Part shown: one piece after another, positions 8,083 through 16,672 of the stretch | Layout: each line of letters begins with the position of its first letter | Position numbering within the stretch: position 1 is the first letter of the stretch | NCBI RefSeq assembly: GCF_001894945.1 | Contig: NZ_BCXE01000020.1 | Coordinates: 123,800 to 187,799, forward strand | Direction: 5' to 3' | Source: Rhodococcus ruber NBRC 15591 | GTDB taxonomy: Bacteria > Actinomycetota > Actinomycetes > Mycobacteriales > Mycobacteriaceae | DNA: 64,000 nt | The notes under the pieces: model-generated | What the model was told of the DNA's origin: nothing | What the model saw: the letters and a program-made list of their open reading frames with translations, nothing else | Databases searched by the model: none | Made by a program: the position numbers and the translations under genes

Positions 8083-9330
8083 ATGACCTCAGTGCTCGAA
8101 TCCGCCGCAGTACGAGACGCTTCCGCCCCACCGAAGGTCGGCCGCCTGGTCGACCAGTTCGAGAAGGGCCTCGACGCCCCCATCTGCCTGACGTGGGAGC
8201 TGACCTACGCCTGCAACCTGTCGTGCGTGCACTGCCTGTCCTCGTCCGGTCGGCGGGACCCGCGTGAGCTGACCACCGAACAGTGCAAGGCCATCATCGA
8301 CGAGCTGCAGCGCATGCAGGTGTTCTACGTCAACATCGGCGGCGGCGAGCCGACCGTGCGCTCGGACTTCTGGGAGCTCGTCGACTACGCCACCGAACAC
8401 CAGGTGGGCGTGAAGTTCTCCACCAACGGCGTCAAGATCGACAAGAAGGTCGCCGCGCGGCTGGCGGCCTCGGACTACGTCGACGTGCAGATCTCGCTCG
8501 ACGGCGCCACCGCCGAGGTCAACGACGCCGTGCGCGGCCCCGGTTCGTTCGCGATGGCCGTACGGGCACTCGAGAATCTCGCCGAGGCGGGCTTCCGCGA
8601 CGCGAAGATCTCCGTCGTCGTCACCCGCCACAACGTCGACCAGCTCGACGAGTTCAAGGCCCTGGCCGACAGGTACGGCGCCACCCTGCGCATCACCCGG
8701 CTGCGCCCGTCGGGCCGCGCCGTGGACGTGTGGGACGACCTGCACCCCACCCACGAGCAGCAACGCCAGCTCTACAACTGGCTCGTCGCCCACGGCGAGG
8801 GCGTGCTCACCGGCGACTCGTTCTTCCACCTGTCCGCGTTCGGCGGGGCCGACGGTGCCGGCGCGCTGCCGGGGCTGAACCTGTGCGGCGCGGGCCGGGT
8901 GGTGTGCCTGATCGACCCGGTCGGCGACGTCTATGCCTGCCCGTTCGCGATCCACGACAAGTTCCTCGCCGGAAACATCCTGTCCGACGGCGGATTCCAG
9001 CAGGTATGGCAGCATTCGGAACTGTTCACCGAGCTGCGCTCCCCGCAGACCGGCGGTGCGTGCAGCAAGTGCACGTTCTACGATTCGTGCCGCGGCGGCT
9101 GCATGGCCGCCAAGTTCTTCACCGGTCTGCCGATGGACGGGCCGGACCCCGAATGTGTCCAGGGCTACGGCGAATCCGCGCTCAGCGCCGACCGCACCGT
9201 GCCCAAGTCCAGTGTCGACCATTCCCGCACCGGCGAGCGCCGCACCCCGCGCGCCCCCGTCCCCCTGAAGCTGATGGTGCGCCCGCCGTCGCGGGCGTGC
9301 GACGAGAACCCGCTCGCCGGAATGCAGTAG
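8083..9330 (+). CDS. mftC: Mycofactocin radical SAM maturase MftC
   Basis: 415 residues. The radical SAM [4Fe-4S] motif CNLSCVHC uses C44, C48 and C51. The GGE element reads IGGGEPTVRSDF. The C-terminal SPASM domain carries the cysteines for two auxiliary clusters: CGAGRVVCLIDPVGDVYAC, then CSKCTFYDSCRGGC, with a last Cys in DPECVQGYG. MftC catalyses oxidative decarboxylation of the MftA C-terminal Tyr and then forms the C-C bond to the neighbouring Val. The tail after about residue 365 (Pro/Arg-rich, ending LAGMQ) is normal for MftC. It lies 46 bp after mftB in the same operon. Confidence 0.97.
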   Translation: MTSVLESAAVRDASAPPKVGRLVDQFEKGLDAPICLTWELTYACNLSCVHCLSSSGRRDPRELTTEQCKAIIDELQRMQVFYVNIGGGEPTVRSDFWELVDYATEHQVGVKFSTNGVKIDKKVAARLAASDYVDVQISLDGATAEVNDAVRGPGSFAMAVRALENLAEAGFRDAKISVVVTRHNVDQLDEFKALADRYGATLRITRLRPSGRAVDVWDDLHPTHEQQRQLYNWLVAHGEGVLTGDSFFHLSAFGGADGAGALPGLNLCGAGRVVCLIDPVGDVYACPFAIHDKFLAGNILSDGGFQQVWQHSELFTELRSPQTGGACSKCTFYDSCRGGCMAAKFFTGLPMDGPDPECVQGYGESALSADRTVPKSSVDHSRTGERRTPRAPVPLKLMVRPPSRACDENPLAGMQ

Positions 9331-9367
9331 CCGGCGCCTTCCCCGCAGTACGAGAGGCAGATCCCCC

Positions 9368-10543
9368 ATGGGCAACGACTGGTTCGAAACCGTTGCGGTC
9401 GCGCAGCAACGCGCGAAGAAGAAGCTCCCCAAGTCCGTCTACGGGGCCCTCGTGGCCGGCTCCGAGAAGGGCATCACCGTCGAGGACAACACGGCCGCGT
9501 TCGCCGAGCTCGGCTTCGCCCCGCACGTCGCGGGCCTGTCCGACAAGCGCGAGATGGGCACCCACGTCATGGGGCAGGACGTCGGCATGCCCGTGCTGAT
9601 CTCCCCGACCGGAGTGCAGGCGGTGCACCCCGACGGCGAGGTCGCCGTCGCCCGTGCCGCCGCGGCCCGCGGCGTCGCGATGGGTCTGAGCTCGTTCGCG
9701 AGCAAGTCCATCGAAGAGGTCTCCGCCGCCAACGACAAGACCTTCTTCCAGATGTACTGGGTGGGCAGCCGGGACGTGCTCGTCCAGCGGATGGAGCGCG
9801 CCCGGGCGGCCGGCGCCAAGGGCCTGATCATGACCCTGGACTGGTCGTTCTCCAACGGCCGGGACTGGGGCAGCCCCGCGATCCCGGAGAAGATGGACCT
9901 CAAGGCGATGTTCCGGTTCGCACCCGAGGGCATCCTGCGGCCGAGCTGGCTGCTCGACTGGGCCAAGACCGGCAAGGTGCCGGACCTGACCACGCCGAAC
10001 CTGACGCCGCCCGGTGGCAGCGCGCCGACGTTCTTCGGCGCCTACGGTGAATGGATGGGCACCCCGTTGCCCACGTGGGAGGACGTCGCGTGGCTGCGCG
10101 AGCAGTGGGGCGACGCGCCGTTCATGCTCAAGGGCGTGATGCGGGTCGACGACGCCAAGCGCGCAGTCGACGCCGGCGTCACCGCGATCTCGGTGTCCAA
10201 CCACGGCGGCAACAACCTCGACGGCACCCCGGCCCCGATCCGCGCGCTCCCGGCGATCGCCGACGCGGTCGGCAAGGACGTGGAGGTGCTGCTCGACGGC
10301 GGCATCCGGCGCGGTAGCGACGTCGTCAAGGCCCTCGCGCTCGGCGCCAAGGCCGTCCTGATCGGCCGCGCGTACCTGTGGGGCCTCGCCGCCAACGGGC
10401 AGGCGGGCGTGGAGAACGTCCTCGACATCCTCGCCGGGGGCATCGGCTCGGCGCTCATCGGACTCGGCAAGACGTCGATCCACGAGCTGACCCCCGACGA
10501 CATCGTCGTCCCGCCGAACTTCCGGCGCGACCTCGGAATCTGA
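9368..10543 (+). CDS. mftD: Premycofactocin synthase MftD (FMN-dependent)
   Basis: 391 residues, an FMN-dependent alpha-hydroxyacid-dehydrogenase-type TIM barrel. The catalytic His lies in [14 protein letters not shown]. Canonical lactate oxidases have SNHGGRQLD, and the change of Arg to Asn is expected for MftD, which oxidises an amine rather than a hydroxyacid. The FMN phosphate region reads [34 protein letters not shown]. MftD oxidatively deaminates AHDP to give the alpha-keto amide redox group of premycofactocin. It follows mftC by 37 bp and is followed after 16 bp by the first FadH/OYE gene. Confidence 0.96.
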   Translation: MGNDWFETVAVAQQRAKKKLPKSVYGALVAGSEKGITVEDNTAAFAELGFAPHVAGLSDKREMGTHVMGQDVGMPVLISPTGVQAVHPDGEVAVARAAAARGVAMGLSSFASKSIEEVSAANDKTFFQMYWVGSRDVLVQRMERARAAGAKGLIMTLDWSFSNGRDWGSPAIPEKMDLKAMFRFAPEGILRPSWLLDWAKTGKVPDLTTPNLTPPGGSAPTFFGAYGEWMGTPLPTWEDVAWLREQWGDAPFMLKGVMRVDDAKRAVDAGVTAISVSNHGGNNLDGTPAPIRALPAIADAVGKDVEVLLDGGIRRGSDVVKALALGAKAVLIGRAYLWGLAANGQAGVENVLDILAGGIGSALIGLGKTSIHELTPDDIVVPPNFRRDLGI

Positions 10544-10559
10544 GCGGTCCCCTCTGCCG

Positions 10560-12458
10560 ATGGGCACTCTCACCGAACCGATCACCCTGGCCGGCCGCGA
10601 CGCGCCGGCCAGGGTGCTCTTCGGACCGCACGAAACCAACCTCGGTGTGGGGAGGGCCTTTTCGCCTGAACACGTGGCGTACTACGAGCGCCGCGCCCGC
10701 GGCGGAGCCGGGTTGCTCGTCACCGAGGTCGCCTCCGTGCACCCGCACGACCAGCCGTACGAGCGGGCACCCCTGGCCGCGGAGGGCGGCCCCGGATGGG
10801 CGTCGATCGTCGCCGCGTGCCGGCCCCACGGCACCCTCGTGCTCGCCGGGCTCGGCCATGCCGGCCTGCAGGGGTCGAGTGCGTGGACGCAGGCTCCGCT
10901 GTGGGCACCGTCGCGGGTGGCCGATCCGGCCGGGCGCGAACTGCCGATGGAGGTCGGCGACGACGAGATCGGGGAGCTGGTCGAGGGGTTCGCCGCCGGC
11001 GCCGCCGTCGCGGTCGCGGCAGACGTCGACGGAATCGAGCTGGACGCGGGGCCGAACTCGCTGCTGCGCCAGTTCCTCTCGGGACTGACCAACCGGCGCA
11101 CCGACCGCTACGGTGCCGACCGGTCGTTGCTGCTGCGACAGGTGATCGCGGCCGTGCGCGCCGAACTCGGTCCCGGCCGGATCCTGGCGCTGCGCCTGAG
11201 CTGCGACGAGGAGGCGCCCTGGGCCGGCATCACACCGGAGCAGGCCGCCGGTCACGCGTCCGTGCTCGCCCCGCACCTGGATCTGCTCACCGTCGTGCGC
11301 GGCGGACTCTACGCCCCCGGCGTGTACCGGCCCGACGCCCACACCCCGGCCGGGTTCAACACCGGGCTGTGCCGCGCCGTCCGCGATGCCGTGGCCGGCG
11401 CCGTGCCCGTCGTCCTGCAGGGCAGCATCGTCGAGCCCGTCGCCGCGCAGCGCGCCCTCGACGACGAAGTGTGCGACCTGGTGGAGATGACCCGCGCGCA
11501 GATCGCCGATCCGGACCTCGTCGCCGCCGTGCGCGACGGGCACACCCCCCGGCCGTGCGTGCGATGCAATCAGGCCTGCCTGGTGCGCGACTTCCGCAAT
11601 CCCCGGGTCGGCTGCATCGGCAACGCGGAGGCCGGGCACGAGACCCGCACTCCGCAGCCCCCGACGGCCGTGACGCGCGACGTACTCGTCGTCGGTGGGG
11701 GGCCTGCCGGGCTCGAGGCCGCCCGCGTGCTGGCCGAACGCGGTCACCGGGTCCGTCTCGTCGAACGCGCCGGGCGCGTGGGCGGGATGCTGCGCACCGC
11801 GGCGGTGGGCACGGGACGCGACACGCTCTCCGCACTCGTCGACTGGCTCGAGGTCCGCTGCCGCGCGCTCGGCGTGCGGATCGACACCCGCAGCGCCGTC
11901 GCCGCCGCGGACCTCGACGCGGCCGCCGCCCAGGGGACGGTCGTCGTGCTCGCGACCGGCAGCCGCGACCGGCCCCCCGAGTACCCGGCGGAGGACGGGC
12001 ACGTCGTGACCGCCGCGGGGCTGCTCGCCGGCGGCCCGATCCCCGTGCGGCCGGTGGTGGTGTGGGATCCGGTCGGCGGGCCCGTCGCCGTGGGCATCGC
12101 GGAACAACTCGCCGCCCAGGGGTACGACGTCTCGTATGCGACGACGGACCCGATCGCCGGTGCCCGGCTCGCGCCGACGGGCGACCTGGTCGCGGCCAAC
12201 GCCCGGCTCCAGCGAGCGGGAGTCACCCGGCATCTGGGGGTCACCGTGCGCCGGGTCGGCGCCGACGCCGTCGAACTCGAGCACCGGCTGACCGGGCAGC
12301 GCACCGACGTCGCGGGCGCGCTGCTCGTCGACTGCGCCCCGGGTCTGCCGGAGGACAGCCTCTACCGCACCGGGCTCGTGCGGATCGGGGACTGCCTCGC
12401 GCCGCGCAGTGTCCACCACGCGGTACGCGAGGGCCACGCACTCGGATCCGAACTGTAA
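10560..12458 (+). CDS. Mycofactocin system FadH/OYE family oxidoreductase 1
   Basis: 632 residues. The N-terminal half is an Old-Yellow-Enzyme (FMN) barrel ([20 protein letters not shown]..., barrel end [13 protein letters not shown]). Next comes the [4Fe-4S] ligand region [20 protein letters not shown] near residues 338-357. A C-terminal FAD/NAD(P)-binding half begins [23 protein letters not shown] near residue 379. This is the 2,4-dienoyl-CoA reductase (FadH) plan. The usual barrel motif (HGYLxxxFLSP), which supplies active-site Tyr/His, reads [13 protein letters not shown] here, so the reaction probably differs from that of FadH. Proteins of this class occur only in mycofactocin contexts. 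The substrate is unknown, and electron exchange with mycofactocin is inference. Confidence 0.88.
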   Translation: MGTLTEPITLAGRDAPARVLFGPHETNLGVGRAFSPEHVAYYERRARGGAGLLVTEVASVHPHDQPYERAPLAAEGGPGWASIVAACRPHGTLVLAGLGHAGLQGSSAWTQAPLWAPSRVADPAGRELPMEVGDDEIGELVEGFAAGAAVAVAADVDGIELDAGPNSLLRQFLSGLTNRRTDRYGADRSLLLRQVIAAVRAELGPGRILALRLSCDEEAPWAGITPEQAAGHASVLAPHLDLLTVVRGGLYAPGVYRPDAHTPAGFNTGLCRAVRDAVAGAVPVVLQGSIVEPVAAQRALDDEVCDLVEMTRAQIADPDLVAAVRDGHTPRPCVRCNQACLVRDFRNPRVGCIGNAEAGHETRTPQPPTAVTRDVLVVGGGPAGLEAARVLAERGHRVRLVERAGRVGGMLRTAAVGTGRDTLSALVDWLEVRCRALGVRIDTRSAVAAADLDAAAAQGTVVVLATGSRDRPPEYPAEDGHVVTAAGLLAGGPIPVRPVVVWDPVGGPVAVGIAEQLAAQGYDVSYATTDPIAGARLAPTGDLVAANARLQRAGVTRHLGVTVRRVGADAVELEHRLTGQRTDVAGALLVDCAPGLPEDSLYRTGLVRIGDCLAPRSVHHAVREGHALGSEL

Positions 12459-12494
12459 CCTGTTCCAAAACGCTGGGATCGGAAGGATCGGCAC

Positions 12495-13307
12495 ATGGGC
12501 GAGTTCGACGGCAGGGTCGTGTTCATCACGGGTATCGCGCGCGGCCAGGGCCGCAACCACGCGATCCGGTTCGCGCGGGAGGGCGCCTCGATCATCGGCG
12601 TCGACATCGCCGGACCCGTCTCGGCGTACAACACGTACGCGCCGGTCACCGAAGCCGACTTCCACGAAACCGTCCAGCTCGTCGAGGCCGAAGGCGCGAA
12701 GATCCACGCCCGCATCGCCGACGTCCGCGACAGCGCCGCCCTGCAGGCCGTCGTCGACGAGGGCGTCGCCCAGTTCGGCCGCCTCGACGTCGTCGTCGCC
12801 AACGCGGGCATCTGCAACTGGAACCGCTTCTGGGAGATGCCCGACGAGCAGTTCGAGGAACTGATCGACATCAACCTCACCGGCGTCTTCAAGACCCTCA
12901 AGGCCGCCACGCCCGCCATGATCGAGGCCGGCAACGGCGGGTCGATCGTCGTCGTCAGCTCCGTCGCGGGTCTGAAGGCCATGCCCGGCCAGGCCAACTA
13001 TGCCGCTGCGAAGTTCGGCCTCGTCGGCCTGACCCAGACCGCCGCCAAGGAGCTCGGTGAGTACCGCATCCGGGTCAACTCCATCCACCCCTACGGCGTG
13101 AACACGCCGATGGGCACCGACCACGGTGCGCTGAAGATGTTCGAGAAGTACCCGCACTGGTTGCCGAGCTTCGCGCCGATCCTCACCGAGAAGCCGATCG
13201 CCGACGTCGACGACATCACCGAGGCCGTGCTGTTCCTCGCGAGCGACCGGGCCAGGACGATCACCGGCAGCCAGATGGCCCTCGACCAGGGGAACTCGAA
13301 GGTGTGA
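12495..13307 (+). CDS. Mycofactocin-coupled SDR family oxidoreductase
   Basis: 270 residues. The nucleotide motif is TGIARGQGRNHAI. The catalytic tetrad is N (NAG), S in VVVSSVAG, and Y and K in YAAAKFG. The protein has the insertion typical of the mycofactocin-coupled SDR family after the second strand (AGPVSAYNTYAPVTEADFHETVQLVEAEG). These SDRs hold NAD(H) tightly and pass electrons to mycofactocin rather than exchanging the cofactor. The alcohol or ketone substrate is unknown. A ribosome site GGAAGGA lies before ATG 12495. The stop overlaps the GTG of the next gene, so SDR and OYE2 are coupled. Confidence 0.92.
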   Translation: MGEFDGRVVFITGIARGQGRNHAIRFAREGASIIGVDIAGPVSAYNTYAPVTEADFHETVQLVEAEGAKIHARIADVRDSAALQAVVDEGVAQFGRLDVVVANAGICNWNRFWEMPDEQFEELIDINLTGVFKTLKAATPAMIEAGNGGSIVVVSSVAGLKAMPGQANYAAAKFGLVGLTQTAAKELGEYRIRVNSIHPYGVNTPMGTDHGALKMFEKYPHWLPSFAPILTEKPIADVDDITEAVLFLASDRARTITGSQMALDQGNSKV

Positions 13308-15274
13308 GCGAGCCCCGCTCCGCCCGACCGTACCCGCGGCTGGCCGCCCCGCTGCGGCTCGGCCCGGTCACGCTGCGCAACCGGGTGGTGTTCTCCGCGC
13401 ACCTGACCAACTTCGCCGTCGACGGCCTGCCGACCGCACAGCACGCCGCCTACTACGCCGCGCGGGCCCGCGGCGGGGCCGGTCTGATCGTCTCCGAGGA
13501 ACACACCGTGCATCCGACGGACCGGCCCTACGAGAAGCTCATCCGCGGCTACGACCCCGCCGTGGTGCCCGGCTACCGGCGCATCACCGAGGCCGTGCAC
13601 GGCCACGGGGGGCGAATCCTCGCGCAGCTCAACCACAACGGCGCCCAGGGCTCCGGCATGTACACCGGCCTGCCGCTGTGGGCCCCGAGCGCCGTGCCCG
13701 ACCCGCTGTTCCGGGAGGTGCCCAAGGCCGTCGAGGAGCACGAGATCCGCGAGCTCGTCGACGGGTATGCCCGCGTCGCCGCACACTGCCGTGCCGGCGG
13801 GTTCGACGGTGTCGAACTGCAGTGCTCGCAGGCGTCGATCGTGCGGCAGTTCCTGTCGCCCGGCACCAACCGCCGCACCGACCGGTACGGCGGCCCGCTC
13901 CGGAACCGGGCACGGTTCCTGCTCGAGGTCGTCGCGGCGCTGCGCGCGGCCGTCGGGCCCGGCCTGGTCGTGGGGGTCCGGCTCAGCGGGCACGACGGCA
14001 CCGACGGCGGGATCACCCTCGACGACGCAGTCGCGCTCGCCGCCCTGGTCGAGGACAGCGGGCACGTCGACTACGTCAACACCTCGATCGGCGTGGCCAC
14101 CGAGACGCTGCACCTGATCGAGGCGTCCATGGCGACGCCGCACGGCTACGCGCTCTTCGTGCCCGACGCGATCCGGCGGCGGGTGCGCCTGCCGGTGGTC
14201 GGCGTCGGTCGCTTCACGACCCCGGCGCAGGCCGAGGCGGCGCTCGCCGCCGGGCGCTGCGACCTCCTCGGCGTCGTGCGCGGCCAGATCGCCGATCCCG
14301 ACTTCGCCGCCGAAGCCCTCGCCGGCGACGACGAGGCGGTGCGCCCGTGCCTGGCCTGCAACCAGGAGTGCATCGGGCGGGTCGGCCTCGGGCGGTGGAT
14401 CGGCTGCGTGGCCAACCCTCGCGCCGGACGCGAGGCGCAGCCGCTGCCCGATCCTCGCCGGCCCGGCCGGCGGATCCTCGTCGTCGGTGGCGGCCCGGCC
14501 GGGCTGCGCGCCGCCGCGACCGCCGCGCAGCGCGGGCACCGGGTCACCCTCTGTGAGAGCGCGGATGTGCTGGGCGGGCAGATCCGCACGGCCGCAACCG
14601 CGCCGGGCCGCGGCGAGCTCGGCGGTCTGGTCCGCAGTCTCGAGATCGAGTGCCGGCGCGCGGGCGTGGAGATCCGCACCGGCGTGCACGTCGACGCCGC
14701 GGTCGTGCGCGACGCGCATCCCGACGCGGTCGTCGTCGCGACCGGTGCGCGACCGCGGCGCCCGGACTGGGCCGGCGACACCGACCTCGTCGTCGACGTC
14801 CGCGACGTCCTCGACGACCGGGTGTCACCGCACGGCGACGTCCTCGTCGTCGACGACCTGGGCTTCCACCACGCGACGTCCGTGGCGGAGTTGCTCGCCG
14901 GCCGCGGCGCCGCGGTCACCGTCTGCACGGCCGGGATGATCGTCGGCCAGGACCTCGGGCTGACCCTCGACATGGAGGGCTGGACCCGCCGGGCGTACAC
15001 CCTCGGCATCGAACAGCTGACCGACACGCTCGTCACCGCCGTCGCCGAACGCGACGGCAGGCTCGACGTGGCGCTGCGGCACCACCCGACCGCCGTCGCG
15101 CACCAGCGCACGGTCGACCGGGTGGTGGTGGCCACCCATCAGGATCCGGTGGACGAACTCTGGACAGCCTTGCGCGACAGCGCCTTCCACGTCGTGCGGA
15201 TCGGTGATGCGCTCACCCCGCGGCGCGCGGACGCCGCGATCGTCGAGGGCGAGCGCGCCGCGATCCACTTCTAG
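13304..15274 (+). CDS. Mycofactocin system FadH/OYE family oxidoreductase 2
   Basis: 656 residues from GTG 13304, which overlaps the SDR stop (GTGA). It has the same plan as the gene at 10560. The FMN barrel includes QLNHNGAQGSG and [20 protein letters not shown]. The Fe-S cysteine cluster is CLACNQECIGRVGLGRWIGC. The FAD/NAD(P) half begins [22 protein letters not shown]. The position of the FadH motif HGYLxxxFLSP reads CSQASIVRQFLSP, so the active-site Tyr and His are again missing, although the rest is closer to FadH than in copy 1. It ends the first mycofactocin operon; a perfect hairpin begins at the next base after the stop. Confidence 0.88.
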   Translation: MSEPRSARPYPRLAAPLRLGPVTLRNRVVFSAHLTNFAVDGLPTAQHAAYYAARARGGAGLIVSEEHTVHPTDRPYEKLIRGYDPAVVPGYRRITEAVHGHGGRILAQLNHNGAQGSGMYTGLPLWAPSAVPDPLFREVPKAVEEHEIRELVDGYARVAAHCRAGGFDGVELQCSQASIVRQFLSPGTNRRTDRYGGPLRNRARFLLEVVAALRAAVGPGLVVGVRLSGHDGTDGGITLDDAVALAALVEDSGHVDYVNTSIGVATETLHLIEASMATPHGYALFVPDAIRRRVRLPVVGVGRFTTPAQAEAALAAGRCDLLGVVRGQIADPDFAAEALAGDDEAVRPCLACNQECIGRVGLGRWIGCVANPRAGREAQPLPDPRRPGRRILVVGGGPAGLRAAATAAQRGHRVTLCESADVLGGQIRTAATAPGRGELGGLVRSLEIECRRAGVEIRTGVHVDAAVVRDAHPDAVVVATGARPRRPDWAGDTDLVVDVRDVLDDRVSPHGDVLVVDDLGFHHATSVAELLAGRGAAVTVCTAGMIVGQDLGLTLDMEGWTRRAYTLGIEQLTDTLVTAVAERDGRLDVALRHHPTAVAHQRTVDRVVVATHQDPVDELWTALRDSAFHVVRIGDALTPRRADAAIVEGERAAIHF

Positions 15275-15318
15275 CCGTGCGCGTTTCCGGTAGCCACCGC
15301 TACCGGAAACGCGCACGG
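15275..15318. terminator. Perfect 20-bp hairpin terminator closing the first mft operon
   Basis: The arms at 15275-15294 and 15299-15318 are perfectly complementary over 20 bp with a 4-nt CACC loop. The element starts directly after the OYE2 stop and lies 13 bp before the end of the convergent hypothetical gene. It is symmetric and has no T-tract, so it could stop transcription from both sides. Confidence 0.8.
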
Positions 15319-15331
15319 GCCGCGCAGCGGC

Positions 15332-15790
15332 CTATCGGCTCGCGCGCTTGGTGGCCTCGGCCCAGGACTCGACCGCCGCGTACCCGTCACCCACGCCCTG
15401 GGTGAACGCGACCAGGGCCCCGTACATCCGGGTGCCTTCCACGGCGAGTTCCGTCTTCGCCACCCAGTCCGCGGCACGGGCCATCACGTGGGCGGAGATG
15501 TCGGCACCGTCCTGGGTGCCGCGGGAGGCGTGCAGGAACGACTCGTCGGCGATCTGGAAGGTCTGCACCACGGCGCGCCAGTAGTACTCCGCGTCCATCG
15601 CCGCGCGGACCTCGTAGTAGTCCGTGGCGTTCTGCCGCGCCACCGCCTCCTGCAGCGTCGTCGCCGCTCCGGAGATGCTGCGCAGCGGCACGTACACGGG
15701 ATCGTCGGACGCCCCCCGTGTGGTTCGTCTACTCGTCACCGGCACGATGCTTTCAGACAATGGCACCCCCTCGATGGTCCACAAGATCAT
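15332..15790 (-). CDS. Conserved-looking hypothetical protein, helical
   Basis: 152 residues from ATG 15790. A TTG about 36 nt further in, preceded by GAGGGGG, is a credible alternative and would give LSESIVPVTSRRTTRG as the N-terminus. I do not recognise the family. The protein is soluble and mostly helical: ATTLQEAVARQNATDYYEVRAAMDAEYYWRAVVQTFQ, then a second helical half ending GDGYAAVESWAEATKRASR. No catalytic motif or membrane segment is visible. It lies on the minus strand between the mft terminator and another hypothetical gene and shows no link to mycofactocin. Confidence 0.6.
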   Translation of the reverse strand: MILWTIEGVPLSESIVPVTSRRTTRGASDDPVYVPLRSISGAATTLQEAVARQNATDYYEVRAAMDAEYYWRAVVQTFQIADESFLHASRGTQDGADISAHVMARAADWVAKTELAVEGTRMYGALVAFTQGVGDGYAAVESWAEATKRASR

Positions 15791-15814
15791 CGCACGCGCA
15801 AGTGCCGGCGCGGG

Positions 15815-16546
15815 TCAGCAGGTGAGCGCATCGCCCGGGCACGCCGGCGCGTGCCGCTGCGGATCGAACGGTTCGAACCACGCGTCGACGGTCGCGAACA
15901 GGGCGCGCTGGGGAATCCGGAAATCGCCGAGCCGCTCCTGTTCGGGCAGCGGCCCTTCGTCGCCGAGGTCGACGCCGCCCACCGTCGCGGCGACGGTGCG
16001 GACGGACCACAACCGGCGCGGTGCGGCACGGAACCACTGTCCGTTCGGTACGTCCCCGGTGAGGCGGATCCGGCCGGCGCCCAGGACCGGCCCGGCGAGG
16101 CGCGCCACCGCGGCCAGGGCCGCGGGGTGGTGCCGTATGCGGTCGGGTAGAAGCCGACCGGTCAGGGTCGCCAGGGCGGTGGACGGCGACGAGGTCACCT
16201 CTACGTCCCAGACGACGTCGTCGCCGGCCGTGATGTGCAGGCGGGACGGGCCGGTCCATGCGGCGGCGACGTCGGTGCGCACCGTCCGGCTGAGGGCGGC
16301 GCCGAGGTAGCGGGGGCATCCGTGCTCCGGCGCGGCATCGCTGTAGACGGTCCACCGGCCGTGCGGGTCGCGATGCCAGACCGAGGTGAAGGCCGGGCCC
16401 ACCGATCCGGCGGTGAACCGGCGCAGTGCCAGACAGTGCCCACTGGCGAACGGTGCACCGATCACCGCGTATCCGGTGAACCGTTCCCCGGCGACCCCGG
16501 CCAGGGCGCGGGGCTCCTCGGCGGCTGCTCGCGGCGTGGTCTTCAT
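15815..16546 (-). CDS. Hypothetical protein, soluble
   Basis: 243 residues from ATG 16546, chosen because GGAGGA lies 6-11 nt upstream. The frame continues upstream without a better start. It begins MKTTPRAAAEEPRALAGVAG and contains HWHRD-like text (FTSVWHRDPHGRWTVYSD), a CPRYLGAAL segment and a C-terminal region rich in Trp and Phe (LFATVDAWFEPFDP). I do not recognise it. No signal peptide or membrane span is seen. It is divergent from the HD/LuxR protein across 126 bp, so the two may share a regulatory region. Confidence 0.65.
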   Translation of the reverse strand: MKTTPRAAAEEPRALAGVAGERFTGYAVIGAPFASGHCLALRRFTAGSVGPAFTSVWHRDPHGRWTVYSDAAPEHGCPRYLGAALSRTVRTDVAAAWTGPSRLHITAGDDVVWDVEVTSSPSTALATLTGRLLPDRIRHHPAALAAVARLAGPVLGAGRIRLTGDVPNGQWFRAAPRRLWSVRTVAATVGGVDLGDEGPLPEQERLGDFRIPQRALFATVDAWFEPFDPQRHAPACPGDALTC

Positions 16547-16672
16547 GTCGTCCTCCTGCGGTGTTTCGGTTGTTCCGATCGTGCGCCGTGTCGTGTCCGG
16601 AAGGCATGGGGCCGATGCCTCATCTTTTGCCCGGGCGGGCCCCCGATTCCCGCGGCGGAGGACAATGGAGCC

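Noticed and set aside
10455..13157. 900-codon minus-strand open frame opposite mftD, OYE1 and the SDR
   Set aside because: Shadow frame. The plus-strand genes carry complete family motifs and operon spacing, and the antisense translation shows none.
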